From Bradyrhizobium sp. NDS-1 (lineage in GTDB: Bacteria; Pseudomonadota; Alphaproteobacteria; Rhizobiales; Xanthobacteraceae): 64,000 nucleotides of DNA. The stretch spans positions 7,487,501 to 7,551,500 of the forward strand of contig NZ_CP136628.1 in NCBI RefSeq assembly GCF_032918005.1, given 5' to 3'. The notes beneath the pieces are model-generated. The model made no database searches, was not told the DNA's origin, and worked only from the letters and a program-made list of their open reading frames with translations. This document shows, one piece after another, positions 18,419 to 28,031 of this stretch. Position numbers and translations under genes: made by a program. How positions within the stretch are numbered: the first letter of the stretch is position 1; each line of letters begins with the position of its first letter.

Positions 18419-19249
18419 ATGGCACGCGCGAGCAATCTGGTGATCGGAACGGCGACGCTGGCGGTCATCGCCGTGGCGTTCGGTGGCCTGCTAGGCGTGC
18501 AGAAATGGCGTACCCTCCAGAGCCGCAGCCAGTTGCGCGTGGTATTTGAGAGCGGGTCCGCCAGCGGGCTGCGTCGCGGCGGGCCGGTCAATTTCGACGG
18601 CGTCCCGGCGGGCCAGATTCTGTCGATCAAGCTGGAGAATCCGCGCAGGATCGTGGCGCTGGTGATGCTCGACAACTCCGCGCCGATCCGCAAGGACACC
18701 GTGGCGGGCATCGAGTTCCAGGGCCTCACCGGCGTTGCCGCGATCTCGCTGATCGGTGGCGCTCCCTCCGCGCCCCCGGTGCCGCTGGACTCGGACGGCG
18801 TTCCCGTGCTGACCGCCGATCTCAGCGACGCCGAATCCATCGTCGACACCCTGCACAGCGTCGACCGCACGATCGTCAGCAACGCCCCTGCAATCAAGGA
18901 CGGCCTGCGCACGTTCGAGAACTACACCGCCGATCTCCGGAGCAAAGGCGGCGAGATCGATTCCGTCATGGCCAAGGTCGATAGCGCCTTCGCGGGCTTC
19001 GACAAGGCGGTCACGAAGATCGAGAGCGTCGTGCCCGGCTTCGTCGACGGCAAGGCCGACGAGCTGTACGAGAAGATCAAGGGATTGCACGAGCTTGCCG
19101 ATATCATGAAGAAGAAATCGGCGGGCTATCTCGAGGACATTCGTCGCTCGCTGCTCGACGTCAGCGAAGCAGCCAACAAGATGAGTGGAACGCCGGCAGC
19201 ACCCGCCGCCCCGCGTCCACCACGCAGGCCCGAGCAGAAGAAGCGGTGA
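18419..19249 (+). CDS. MlaD/MCE-domain protein (lipid-transport periplasmic component)
   Basis: A 276-residue protein with one N-terminal transmembrane anchor (about 4-23) followed by an MCE domain (about 35-115). Typical phrases are VFESGSASGLRRGGPVNFDGVPAGQI and DTVAGIEFQGLTGVAAISL. A long helical region (about 125-250) then forms the needle or tether seen in this family, and a Pro/Ala/Arg-rich tail ends it. MCE proteins form hexameric lipid-shuttling rings in the periplasm with an MlaE permease and MlaF ATPase. No such partners lie nearby, so this is an orphan subunit. A TTG seven codons upstream (18398) is an alternative start; neither has a clear ribosome-binding site. Confidence 0.85.
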   Translation: MARASNLVIGTATLAVIAVAFGGLLGVQKWRTLQSRSQLRVVFESGSASGLRRGGPVNFDGVPAGQILSIKLENPRRIVALVMLDNSAPIRKDTVAGIEFQGLTGVAAISLIGGAPSAPPVPLDSDGVPVLTADLSDAESIVDTLHSVDRTIVSNAPAIKDGLRTFENYTADLRSKGGEIDSVMAKVDSAFAGFDKAVTKIESVVPGFVDGKADELYEKIKGLHELADIMKKKSAGYLEDIRRSLLDVSEAANKMSGTPAAPAAPRPPRRPEQKKR

Positions 19250-19278
19250 CGCCTACCTCCCAAGGGACGTGCAACGCC

Positions 19279-22200
19279 TCACCACGCGTAGCGCACGAGG
19301 CCCTTGCCGGCGTAGGAGCGAGTAATGTTCGAGAACTCCCCCTCGAAGGTCGCCGAGGCTGACCAGCCATTCATCCAGTTCATCTGCGCTGATGCCGTGG
19401 TCAGAGCAGAATCGCGCGCCAGAGCAGCGCCGTTCACGACGAAAGCCGACCCCGGCAGCGTCTGGAACACCGCGCCGGCACTGCGGTCCGGATTGTAATC
19501 ATGCGCCCAGGCGAGGCGGCCGCGCAGGGTCAGAAGGCCGCCGGCCGCGGCAAACGACCTGTCCGCGCGCAAGCCGAGTTCGGTGCGGGTGCTGGTCACA
19601 TCCTTGGCGGCATAGTTGAGCGCGAAGACGTTGCTGCCGACCACCGCCCATTCTGCATAGCCGGGAAGGCTGAACAGGGTGGCCTGCAGTGCGGCATAGG
19701 GCGTGACGCCGACCCACGGCGTGGCATAGCGATAACCGCCCTCGATGCGGCCCGAGACCGCGTTGGCGTTGAACTGCGCGCGCAGCTGGTCGTAACCGGC
19801 AGCCGTCACGACGCGGTTGGTCGTGACGTCCTGCCAGCCATAGGCGAGCGCCGCTGTGACATAGGCCGGTCCGGCCGCATGACGCACGAAGGCGCCGGCC
19901 TGGAACAGGTCGGAGCGGCCCCAACCGAGTCCGTTGACGTTGAATCCAGTCGCGCCGCCTGCGAGGGCGAAGCCCGCAACCGTCGACGGCGAGAAGCGGT
20001 AGTCGAGGCCCACGGCGGTGCCATAGACGCTGCTGGTCGTATTGCTCGAGCCGAGGCCGGCATTGCCGTCGGTGGTCTGCGAGCCGCCGTAGCCGGCCGC
20101 CCACACATCCCAGCGCTGCTCGAACGTCGCAGCCGGCGCCTTCATCGAGGCAAAGGCATCATGCGCGTTCCTATCCTTCGCATTCGTGTCGGGGGCATAA
20201 GGCGTCGCACCCGACGTGCCGCTGCGCCCCGCCCCGAAGACGTCGGTCAACAGGCTCATGAACAGATTCATCGCATTGAACGTCGTCTGCTGCGATGCCG
20301 TTGCGGGTTCGCCGGAGGCCTGCGTCAGGCCGTTGGGCCCAAGCCCCGCCAATTCGGCTTGCAGGAAACCGTTGGCGTTGAAGAAATTCTGAAGCGTCGT
20401 GGCAACGTTCTTCCGATTGACGTTGAGCGCGTATTTCGCGCCGTAGTCTAGCGCAAAATCGAGAAAGACTTCGTCCGATCCGACGCTCGTCGTGCCGATG
20501 AGGCCGCCGGGCGCGGCGACGCCGGAAAAATTGCCGGTGGGAGCGCCGAAGAACTCCATGATCGAATAGTGCTTCTTCACCGTGCTGCCCGGATACAGCG
20601 CGACGCCAACGCTGCCATCCAGCGCGACATTGCCCGTGACGAGCGCGTGGCTCGTGCTGGTCCCGCTACCGACCTGAACGCCATAAAGCGAGCCGGGCTG
20701 CAAGGTGAGGTCGCCCTGAACCTGCATGCTCGAACCCGGACCACCGTCGCCGGGTGCATAAATTCCGCCGCTCGCAATCACGGTATTGCCGACGATTCCG
20801 GCGCCGAACAGCGCGCCACCCGCATTGACGGTCGTCAGGCTCGATTGGGAGATATCGCCATCGACCCGCAGGATGCCTGCATTCACCGTGGTCGTTCCGG
20901 TGTAAGCGTTCGTGCCCGAGAGGATCAGCGTGCCACTGCCGACCTTCTCCAGCGAGCCCGGTCCGATAAAGCCGCAACCGCAGGGATCGTAATCGCCAAT
21001 GACGCCGCTGACCTCCGTCGAGAGGTTGTTGCCGCCGACGACGAGGGTATTGCCGCCGCCGATGTAATAGAAGCCGCTGCCTTCGATCGAGCCCGCGGTG
21101 ATGCGGCCGTCACTGCCCGGCCCGATGCTGCCCCCGAAATCGACGATGCCCGTTCCAATGGTGATGAAGCTTGCGTTGCCGCCGGTGGAATTGTCGAAGA
21201 ACTCGGTCTTGCCCCCGTCCTTGGTGGTAATCGTCGCATTCCCGGCCGTCGTGAACGCGCCGAAATTGGTGAGACCGTCAGCTTCATTGATGATGGTTGC
21301 ATTGCCGGCAGTCGCAGTATCGGAGCCGGCCAGCGTACCGAAAATGGTCCCGCCGAAATCCTTGTTCACGATCGTTGCCGAGCCCGCCGAGGCTTGTTCG
21401 AAGAATGCGGTGCCACCACCATTCTGGTTGGTGATGGTGGCGGTGCCCGCATTGGTCCGTCCGAAGAAGCCGACCAAGCCATTGTCATTGACGATGGTCG
21501 CGCGACCGGCCGTCGCGGTGTCGGAACCGCCTCCGTTCGGATCTCCGAAATACAGCTGGCCGTTGTTGGTGATCGCCATCGCGCTGGCCGAACTGGCATT
21601 TAGAAATAGTGTCGTGCCGGAGAAGTCGTTCAGGAGCGAGGTGATCCCCGACGTGTCGGCATTGACGATGCTGAAGAGGCCCTCATTGGTGACGGCGCCC
21701 ACGATGCTCGCGGTGTGGGTCGCGTCGCCGAGCTGCAGGGAGCCGCAATTGCAGATGAAGGTGCCACCGGTATAGGCGTTGGCGCCGAGTAGCGCCAAGG
21801 TGCCCACGCCCTGAACATTGATGCCGTCGCTGCCGACGATGCGGGAAGCAACGATGGCCGACGGATCGCTGGTACCGGTCACGTCGGCCGTGACGAATGT
21901 GGTGCCGCCCGGGGCCAGCCTGAGATCGCCGCCCTGGATGGTGTAGATCGTACCATCGCCGGTGACGTCGAACCCCACGAGGCTGGTGAGTTGCACGCCG
22001 GCCGGCGTCACCGTCACCGTGCCTCCCGTCGCCGGGATCGAAGGGCCGCTGCTGCCAAATAGCGTACCGACTGACGAGGGATCATAGGCCGTGCTGACCG
22101 CGCCGAAGACGTCCGTCCAACTGGTCGTGGTGGCGTCCCAGACGCCGCCTCCGCCGTTGACGATGCCGTTCGGCGTGGTCTGTGATCCATTGAAGACCTG

Positions 22201-22323
22201 CTGCGCCCGGACGGGGCCCGCCAGAGCGATCGCGCCCAAGGCGAGACTCGCCCCGAAGGCCGCGCGCATGGCAGCAGCGCTCCGGCGCAGGCAACCCGCG
22301 CGCGATCGCAACCAAGCCCCCAA
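19279..22323 (-). CDS. Autotransporter (type Va secretion) with repeat-rich beta-helix passenger
   Basis: A 1014-residue autotransporter. A long basic-hydrophobic signal peptide ends at about residue 40 (GPVRAQ). The passenger is a beta-helix with Gly/Thr/Asn-rich strands. Residues about 240-405 contain at least five degenerate ~20-residue repeats built on AGxATIxNxxGGxxxF. A PATR-type segment follows (GTLILSGTNAYTGTTTVNAG, then ILRVDGDI). The last ~270 residues (from FEQRWDVWAAGYGG) form the outer-membrane 12-strand barrel, which ends in the aromatic YAW. It is probably surface-displayed or an adhesin; no protease motif was seen. The upstream gap to 22589 holds its promoter, which I could not define. 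Confidence 0.92.
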   Translation of the reverse strand: MGAWLRSRAGCLRRSAAAMRAAFGASLALGAIALAGPVRAQQVFNGSQTTPNGIVNGGGGVWDATTTSWTDVFGAVSTAYDPSSVGTLFGSSGPSIPATGGTVTVTPAGVQLTSLVGFDVTGDGTIYTIQGGDLRLAPGGTTFVTADVTGTSDPSAIVASRIVGSDGINVQGVGTLALLGANAYTGGTFICNCGSLQLGDATHTASIVGAVTNEGLFSIVNADTSGITSLLNDFSGTTLFLNASSASAMAITNNGQLYFGDPNGGGSDTATAGRATIVNDNGLVGFFGRTNAGTATITNQNGGGTAFFEQASAGSATIVNKDFGGTIFGTLAGSDTATAGNATIINEADGLTNFGAFTTAGNATITTKDGGKTEFFDNSTGGNASFITIGTGIVDFGGSIGPGSDGRITAGSIEGSGFYYIGGGNTLVVGGNNLSTEVSGVIGDYDPCGCGFIGPGSLEKVGSGTLILSGTNAYTGTTTVNAGILRVDGDISQSSLTTVNAGGALFGAGIVGNTVIASGGIYAPGDGGPGSSMQVQGDLTLQPGSLYGVQVGSGTSTSHALVTGNVALDGSVGVALYPGSTVKKHYSIMEFFGAPTGNFSGVAAPGGLIGTTSVGSDEVFLDFALDYGAKYALNVNRKNVATTLQNFFNANGFLQAELAGLGPNGLTQASGEPATASQQTTFNAMNLFMSLLTDVFGAGRSGTSGATPYAPDTNAKDRNAHDAFASMKAPAATFEQRWDVWAAGYGGSQTTDGNAGLGSSNTTSSVYGTAVGLDYRFSPSTVAGFALAGGATGFNVNGLGWGRSDLFQAGAFVRHAAGPAYVTAALAYGWQDVTTNRVVTAAGYDQLRAQFNANAVSGRIEGGYRYATPWVGVTPYAALQATLFSLPGYAEWAVVGSNVFALNYAAKDVTSTRTELGLRADRSFAAAGGLLTLRGRLAWAHDYNPDRSAGAVFQTLPGSAFVVNGAALARDSALTTASAQMNWMNGWSASATFEGEFSNITRSYAGKGLVRYAW

Positions 22324-22589
22324 CGCCCGTCTCCTCAGCCGCGGCGCTCCCCAGCGGCGCCGCGGGGGAACTTAGGCGAAGAGGCTGGGCAGTAGAACTA
22401 CGGTGCCTCGAGAATCTGCCGACCCGGCCGCACCTCGGGCTGATTCAACATCCCATGTTGCAGCCGCGCCACGCTTTTGCCGAACGCCATTCTCATCCTG
22501 AGCATACACGGATGCGTCAGACTGTCCGCCCATATGGACGGCTGTTCACATCGGGAGCGGATCATCGATCTCGTGGCGCCAGCAAGGGC

Positions 22590-23630
22590 TCAATAGTTGC
22601 TCGGAGCCGACCCATTCGGGATGCCGTCGATCGGACACTCGTCGGTCCCCGGCGTCGAGCGGGTCATGGCCTCGACCATGTCGCGCGTGCCTTCGGGATC
22701 GGCGATCCAGTTCTTGTAGAAGTCATACGGACAGGCGGCGACGCCGCGCGGGCTTTCGCCGGAATTGATCATGCCGGTGTAGCCGCGGTGGACCAGCTTG
22801 TAGAGGTGGTTCTGCGACTGGCAGTTGCGGCGCGCGTCGCGGATGAGATTTTTCGAGAGCTGCGCGTACTGGATGCCGTACTCCTCCTCCCCGCACTCGC
22901 CGAGCGTGCGGCCATCGAAGCCGATGATCGCGGAGTGGCCGAAATAGGAATAGACGCCGTCGAAACCGGCGGCATTGGCAACCGCGACATAGACGTTGTT
23001 GGCCCACGCCATGGCCTTGGAGATCAGGACCTGCTGCTCCTTGGCCGGGTACATGTAGCCCTGGCAGCGCACGATCAGCTCGGCGCCCTTCATGGCGCAA
23101 TCGCGCCAGATTTCCGGAAAATTGCCGTCGTCGCAGATGATCAGGCTGACCTTCATGCCTTTCGGGCCTTCAGAGACATAGGTGCAATTGCCGGGATACC
23201 AGCCCTCGATCGGCACCCACGGCATGATCTTGCGGTACTTCTGCACGATCTCGCCCTTGTCATTCATCAGGATCAGGGTGTTGTAGGGCGCCTTGTTGGG
23301 GTGCTCCTCATGGCGCTCGCCGGTCAGCGAGAACACGCCCCACACCTTCGCCTTGCGACAGGCCTCGGCGAAAATCGCCGTCTCTTCACCGGGCACGGCG
23401 GAGGCCGTCTCGTACATCTCCTTGGAGTCGTACATGATGCCTTGGGTGGAATATTCCGGGAAGATCACCAGATCCATGCCGGGCAGTCCGGCCTTCATGC
23501 CCACCAGCATGTCGGCGATCTTGCGGGCGTTGTCGAGCACCTCGGCCTTGGTATGCAGGCGAGGCATCTTGTAGTTGACCACTGCGACGCCGACGGTGTC
23601 GTTGCTGCTGGAAATGTCGCCGTGAAGCAT
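22590..23630 (-). CDS. amiE: Aliphatic amidase
   Basis: A nitrilase-superfamily amidase that hydrolyses short aliphatic amides (acetamide, propionamide) to acid plus ammonia. The 346-residue length is the same as Pseudomonas AmiE, and the catalytic triad falls at Glu59 (FPEYSTQG), Lys134 (YRKIMPW) and Cys166 ([10 protein letters not shown]), the canonical positions. AGGAG precedes the ATG. It is the last gene of the minus-strand urtABCDE-fmdA-fmdB-amiE block, 43 bases after fmdB. It would therefore release ammonia from amides brought in by the ABC transporter. Formamidase AmiF is a close paralogue, but the length and context favour AmiE. Confidence 0.94.
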   Translation of the reverse strand: MLHGDISSSNDTVGVAVVNYKMPRLHTKAEVLDNARKIADMLVGMKAGLPGMDLVIFPEYSTQGIMYDSKEMYETASAVPGEETAIFAEACRKAKVWGVFSLTGERHEEHPNKAPYNTLILMNDKGEIVQKYRKIMPWVPIEGWYPGNCTYVSEGPKGMKVSLIICDDGNFPEIWRDCAMKGAELIVRCQGYMYPAKEQQVLISKAMAWANNVYVAVANAAGFDGVYSYFGHSAIIGFDGRTLGECGEEEYGIQYAQLSKNLIRDARRNCQSQNHLYKLVHRGYTGMINSGESPRGVAACPYDFYKNWIADPEGTRDMVEAMTRSTPGTDECPIDGIPNGSAPSNY

Positions 23631-23673
23631 TGGGCCGCTCCTGTCTCTTATTCGTTTGAGGTTGCCGCGAAAG

Positions 23674-24051
23674 TCAGTGGCTGATCATCCAGGGCCGCGC
23701 AGTGGGGAAACCCTTGGCCCCGCTCCCGGACTTGGTCATCAGCCGCGCGGGCTTCTTTTTGTCAGTGGTGCTCTTGTCCTTCACCGTCTTTCCCGACGAG
23801 CAGCAACCGCAACCGGGACCATGCGAAGCCTTGTATTGCGCCAGCGTCTGCGGCGCATGGGTGCTGCGCTCGTTGACGGCATGCGCCTTGCGCTTGTCGG
23901 CGGGCATGCAGAAGAAGTTCGGCGCGGTCAGGATCACGCGCGGCGCCATGGTCTCGCAGTGCGGGCAGCTCTGCGGATCGTCGCATTCCGCCATCGGGCG
24001 AAGATCCTTGAAGGGCCCGCAATCGTCACAGAGATATTCATACACCGGCAT
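23674..24051 (-). CDS. fmdB: FmdB-family zinc-ribbon regulatory protein
   Basis: A 125-residue protein beginning [12 protein letters not shown], the FmdB signature. The zinc ribbon uses Cys8/Cys11 and Cys29/Cys32 (CPHC). FmdB was named as a putative regulator next to formamidase in Methylophilus; its mechanism is not established. Here it lies directly between fmdA and amiE. Beyond the ribbon there is an unusual tail with a CGCC cluster ([11 protein letters not shown]) and a Lys-rich end, which could bind metal or nucleic acid (inference). The ATG at 24051 is chosen over an upstream in-frame start because it reproduces the family N-terminus. Confidence 0.88.
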   Translation of the reverse strand: MPVYEYLCDDCGPFKDLRPMAECDDPQSCPHCETMAPRVILTAPNFFCMPADKRKAHAVNERSTHAPQTLAQYKASHGPGCGCCSSGKTVKDKSTTDKKKPARLMTKSGSGAKGFPTARPWMISH

Positions 24052-24111
24052 CGCATCGTCCTTACGATCTTGCGTGTTCACACTTCGCTGCCACCATTCG
24101 TGCGGCGACAG

Positions 24112-24137
24112 CCTCTCCCCGTGAGAACGGGGAGAGG
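24112..24137. repeat. Intercistronic hairpin between fmdA and fmdB
   Basis: CCTCTCCCCG (24112-24121) pairs perfectly with CGGGGAGAGG (24128-24137) around a six-base TGAGAA loop, 11 bases past the fmdA stop. It has no T-run. It could protect the upstream mRNA or attenuate fmdB-amiE expression. Confidence 0.55.
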
Positions 24138-24148
24138 GAGGGCGCCGA

Positions 24149-25378
24149 CTATTTGTCCGGCGAAATCGGCATCTGGATATCGCCGGTGATGTGCTTGATC
24201 GGGCCTGCCGCCGACGGCATCACGTCGAAGTCGAAGATCTCCGTCGGCAGCCATAGCGTGGCGCAGGCGTTGGGCACGTCGACCACGCCGGAGATGTGGC
24301 CCTGGCACGGCGCGGTGCCGAGGATCGAATAGGCCTGGGCGCCGGAGTAGCCGAACTTCTTCAGGTATTCGATCGCGTTGAGGCAGGCCTGGCGATAGGC
24401 GATGTGGACGTCGAGATAGTGCTGCTTGCCCGCCTCGTCGACCGAAATGCCTTCGAAGATGAGATAGTCCTTGTAGTTCGGCGTGATCGGCGACGGCTTG
24501 AAGATCGGGTTCTTGATACCGTATTTGGCCATGCCGTCCTTGATCACCTCGACCTTGAGATGCAGCCAGCCGGCCATTTCGATGGCGCCGCAGAAAGTGA
24601 TCTCGCCGTCCCCCTGGCTGAAGTGCAGATCGCCCATCGAAAGACCCGCGCCGGGCACATAGACCGGGAAGTAGATCTTCGAGCCGCGCGAGAGATCCTT
24701 GATGTCGCAATTGCCACCATGCTCGCGCGGCGGCACGGTGCGCGCGCCTTCGGCGCCGATCTTCGCCTTCACGTCACCCTTGGCGCGGCCGCCATGAGCG
24801 GTCGGCGCGAACGGCGGATTGGCCAAGCCAGGCACGCGCGTCGGGTTGGTCGAGATCAACTCGGCCTCGCGCTTGTTCCAGGTCTCGAGCATCTTGGGAT
24901 CGGGCAGACAGCCGATCAGGCCGGGATGGATCAGGCCAGCGAAATTCACGCCAGGCACGTGACGCGACGAGGTGTAGAGGCCCTTGATGTCCCAGATCGA
25001 CTTCTGCGCCAGCGGGAAGTGATCCGTGAGGAAGCCGCCGCCGTTCTGCTTGGAGAAGAAGCCGTTGAAGCCCCAGAGGCTCTCTTTCATCGGACCGACG
25101 TCGAGCAGATCGACGACCAGGAGATCACCCGGCTCGGCGCCCTTGACGCCGATCGGGCCGGACAGGAAGTGCACGATCGACAGGTCGATGTCGCGCACGT
25201 CATCCGCCGAATCGTTGTTCTTGATGAAGCCGCCGGTCCAGTCGTAGGTCTCGATGATGAAATCGTCGCCGGGATTGACCCAGGCCACGATCGGGATGTC
25301 GGGGTGCCAGCGGTTGTGCACCATGTCATTTTCGTAAGCGGACTTGGTGAGATCGACCTTGATCAGTGTCTCTGGCAT
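24149..25378 (-). CDS. fmdA: Formamidase (acetamidase/formamidase family)
   Basis: A 409-residue FmdA-type enzyme that hydrolyses formamide (and more slowly other short amides) to formate and ammonia. It begins MPETLIKVDLTKSAYEN and carries the family segments WHPDIPIVAWVNPGDDF, GPIGVKGAEPGDLLVVDLLD, PREHGGNCDIKDLSRGSK and FSQGDGEITFCGAIEM. AGGGGAG precedes the ATG. It follows urtE by 27 bases and precedes fmdB. Together with amiE it gives the operon two unrelated amide hydrolases, with formamide/urea uptake by the adjacent ABC system. The arrangement parallels the fmd cluster of Methylophilus. Confidence 0.94.
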   Translation of the reverse strand: MPETLIKVDLTKSAYENDMVHNRWHPDIPIVAWVNPGDDFIIETYDWTGGFIKNNDSADDVRDIDLSIVHFLSGPIGVKGAEPGDLLVVDLLDVGPMKESLWGFNGFFSKQNGGGFLTDHFPLAQKSIWDIKGLYTSSRHVPGVNFAGLIHPGLIGCLPDPKMLETWNKREAELISTNPTRVPGLANPPFAPTAHGGRAKGDVKAKIGAEGARTVPPREHGGNCDIKDLSRGSKIYFPVYVPGAGLSMGDLHFSQGDGEITFCGAIEMAGWLHLKVEVIKDGMAKYGIKNPIFKPSPITPNYKDYLIFEGISVDEAGKQHYLDVHIAYRQACLNAIEYLKKFGYSGAQAYSILGTAPCQGHISGVVDVPNACATLWLPTEIFDFDVMPSAAGPIKHITGDIQMPISPDK

Positions 25379-25405
25379 CGAGATGCTCCCCTTTTACACG
25401 GTTGG

Positions 25406-26095
25406 TTAGACGGACAGATATTTCGAAACCTGCGCGGCATCGACGGCGTCGCGCGGATCGTCGCGCACGATCTCGCCGTTCTCGATCACCAGCACGCGGT
25501 CGGCGATCTCGAGCGCGAAGCTCAGGACCTGCTCGGACACCACGATCGAGAGCCCCTTCTCGTCGCGGATGCGCTTCAAAGTGCGCGCCATCTCCTTGAT
25601 GATCGAGGGCTGGATGCCTTCGGTCGGCTCGTCCAGCAGCAAAACCTTTGGTTTGGTTGCGAGCGCACGGGCGATCGCGAGCTGCTGCTGCTGACCACCG
25701 GAGAGATTGCCGCCGCGGCGACCCTTCATCTCGAGCAGGACCGGAAACAATTCATAGATATCGCCCGGCACCTCGGATCCGCCCGAGACGACGAGCCCGG
25801 TCTCGATGTTCTCCTGCACCGTCATGGTCGAGAAGATCATGCGACCTTGCGGCACGTAGGCGAGGCCCTTGGCGACGCGCTCGTAGCTCTTGAGGTTTCC
25901 GAGCTCGGCACCGTCCATGGCCACCGAGCCGCTTTTGGCCGGCAGGATGCCCATCAGCGACTTCATCAGCGTGGTCTTGCCCATGCCGTTGCGGCCCATG
26001 ATCGCCACGATCTCGTTGGGCGCGACCTTGACATTGAGCCCGTGCAGCACCTCGCTCTGGCCGTAGGCGACGTGGAGATCGGAAATTGCCAGCAT
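25406..26095 (-). CDS. urtE: Urea/short-chain amide ABC transporter ATP-binding protein UrtE
   Basis: A 229-residue ABC ATPase of the branched-chain amino acid/urea (HAAT) type. Visible are Walker A GRNGMGKTT, the signature LSGGQQQQLAIARAL, Walker B VLLLDEPTEG, and the H-loop region VVSEQ. The length, without the C-terminal BCA_ABC extension, is normal for UrtE. It pairs with UrtD to power the UrtB-UrtC permease at the cytoplasmic face. It lies 11 bases downstream of urtD. Urea specificity is inferred from gene order; linkage to amide hydrolases means amides may also be transported. Confidence 0.93.
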   Translation of the reverse strand: MLAISDLHVAYGQSEVLHGLNVKVAPNEIVAIMGRNGMGKTTLMKSLMGILPAKSGSVAMDGAELGNLKSYERVAKGLAYVPQGRMIFSTMTVQENIETGLVVSGGSEVPGDIYELFPVLLEMKGRRGGNLSGGQQQQLAIARALATKPKVLLLDEPTEGIQPSIIKEMARTLKRIRDEKGLSIVVSEQVLSFALEIADRVLVIENGEIVRDDPRDAVDAAQVSKYLSV

Positions 26096-26106
26096 CGGTG
26101 CGCTCC

Positions 26107-26862
<756 letters not shown>

Positions 26863-26874
26863 GACCTATCTCCC

Positions 26875-28014
26875 TCACTCTGCCGGCGCGCCGTCGGCGA
26901 CCGAGCTTCCGTTCCAGTCGGGTTTCGGCTTGCGTGAGCCAAACAGCCGATCGATGCGCGGCTGCACGTAGTCAGCCCAGAGCCCGGACAGACCGTTCGG
27001 GAAGGCGAGCACGACCGCGATGAACAGCGCGCCGAGGCCGAACAGCCAGAGTTGCGGGAAGGATTCGGACAGGCTGGTCTTGGCGAAATTCACCAGGAGG
27101 GCGCCCCATATCGCGCCGAAGATCGACATCCGTCCGCCGACGGCGGTGTAGATCACCATCTCGATCGACGGCACGATGCCGACGAAGGACGGCGACATGA
27201 AACCGACATTGAGCGCGAACATGGCGCCTCCGATCGCGGCGAAGACCGCGGCCATGCAAAAGGCAAAGATCTTGAAATTGGCAACGCTGTAGCCGGAGAA
27301 GCGGACGCGGTCCTCCTGTTCGCGCATCGCCACCAGGATGCGGCCGAGCTTGGTCAGGCGGATGAACTGCGCGATGCCGATGCAGGCGAACAGCAGCACC
27401 ACCTCGACGAAATACAGGATGACCTTGGCGTGGTCGGGCCGGATGTCCCAGCCCTTGAGCGTGCGCAAATCGGTCATGCCGTTGATGCCGCCGGTATAGC
27501 CCTGTTGTCCGACGATCAGGATGGTGAGGATGGCCGCGACGGCCTGGGTGATGATCGCGAAGTACGTGCCGCCGACACGGCGCTTGAACATCGCGGTGCC
27601 GATGATCAGGGCAAACAGACCCGGGACCAGGATGATGGCGAGGATCGTGAAGGTGAGGCTGTGAAAGGGCTGCCAGAACAGCGGCAATGACGTGATCTGG
27701 TTCCAGTCCATGAAATCGGGGATACCGGGCGTCGACTGGATCTTGGTGTTCTCGACGCTCGAAGCCTCGAGCTTGAGGAACATCGCCATGCAATAGCCGC
27801 CGAGGCCGAAGAACACGCCCTGGCCAAGGCTCAGGATGCCGCCATAGCCCCAGCACAGCACCAGGCCGAGCGCGACAAAAGCGTAGGTCAGGTATTTCGC
27901 GACCAGATTGAGGCGGAACACGTCCAGCGTCAGGGGCAGGATCACGAACAGCACGGCGGCCAGGGCGATGAAGCCCATGAGTTCGGATCGATTGAAGAAG
28001 CGTGAGTTGATCAT
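26875..28014 (-). CDS. urtC: Urea/short-chain amide ABC transporter permease UrtC
   Basis: A 379-residue inner-membrane permease of the LivM/UrtC family. The ATG at 28014 (MINSRFFNRSELMG) is used; the longer open frame upstream is antisense to urtB and not part of the gene. About ten hydrophobic segments are visible. The family core is GYGGILSLGQGVFFGLGGYCMAM near residue 60, and the EAA-like loop is REQEDRVRFSGYSVANFKIFAF. YTAVGGRMSIFGAIWGA precedes the last helices. A hydrophilic tail ends the protein. It is 17 bases downstream of urtB, with which it forms the transmembrane channel. Confidence 0.93.
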   Translation of the reverse strand: MINSRFFNRSELMGFIALAAVLFVILPLTLDVFRLNLVAKYLTYAFVALGLVLCWGYGGILSLGQGVFFGLGGYCMAMFLKLEASSVENTKIQSTPGIPDFMDWNQITSLPLFWQPFHSLTFTILAIILVPGLFALIIGTAMFKRRVGGTYFAIITQAVAAILTILIVGQQGYTGGINGMTDLRTLKGWDIRPDHAKVILYFVEVVLLFACIGIAQFIRLTKLGRILVAMREQEDRVRFSGYSVANFKIFAFCMAAVFAAIGGAMFALNVGFMSPSFVGIVPSIEMVIYTAVGGRMSIFGAIWGALLVNFAKTSLSESFPQLWLFGLGALFIAVVLAFPNGLSGLWADYVQPRIDRLFGSRKPKPDWNGSSVADGAPAE

Positions 28015-28031
28015 GACTTGCCTGCTTCCTG

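Noticed and set aside
22446..22460. CAACAT-CCC-ATGTTG dyad upstream of the autotransporter gene
   Set aside because: Arms are only six bases, so it can easily arise by chance; no conserved context to support an operator.
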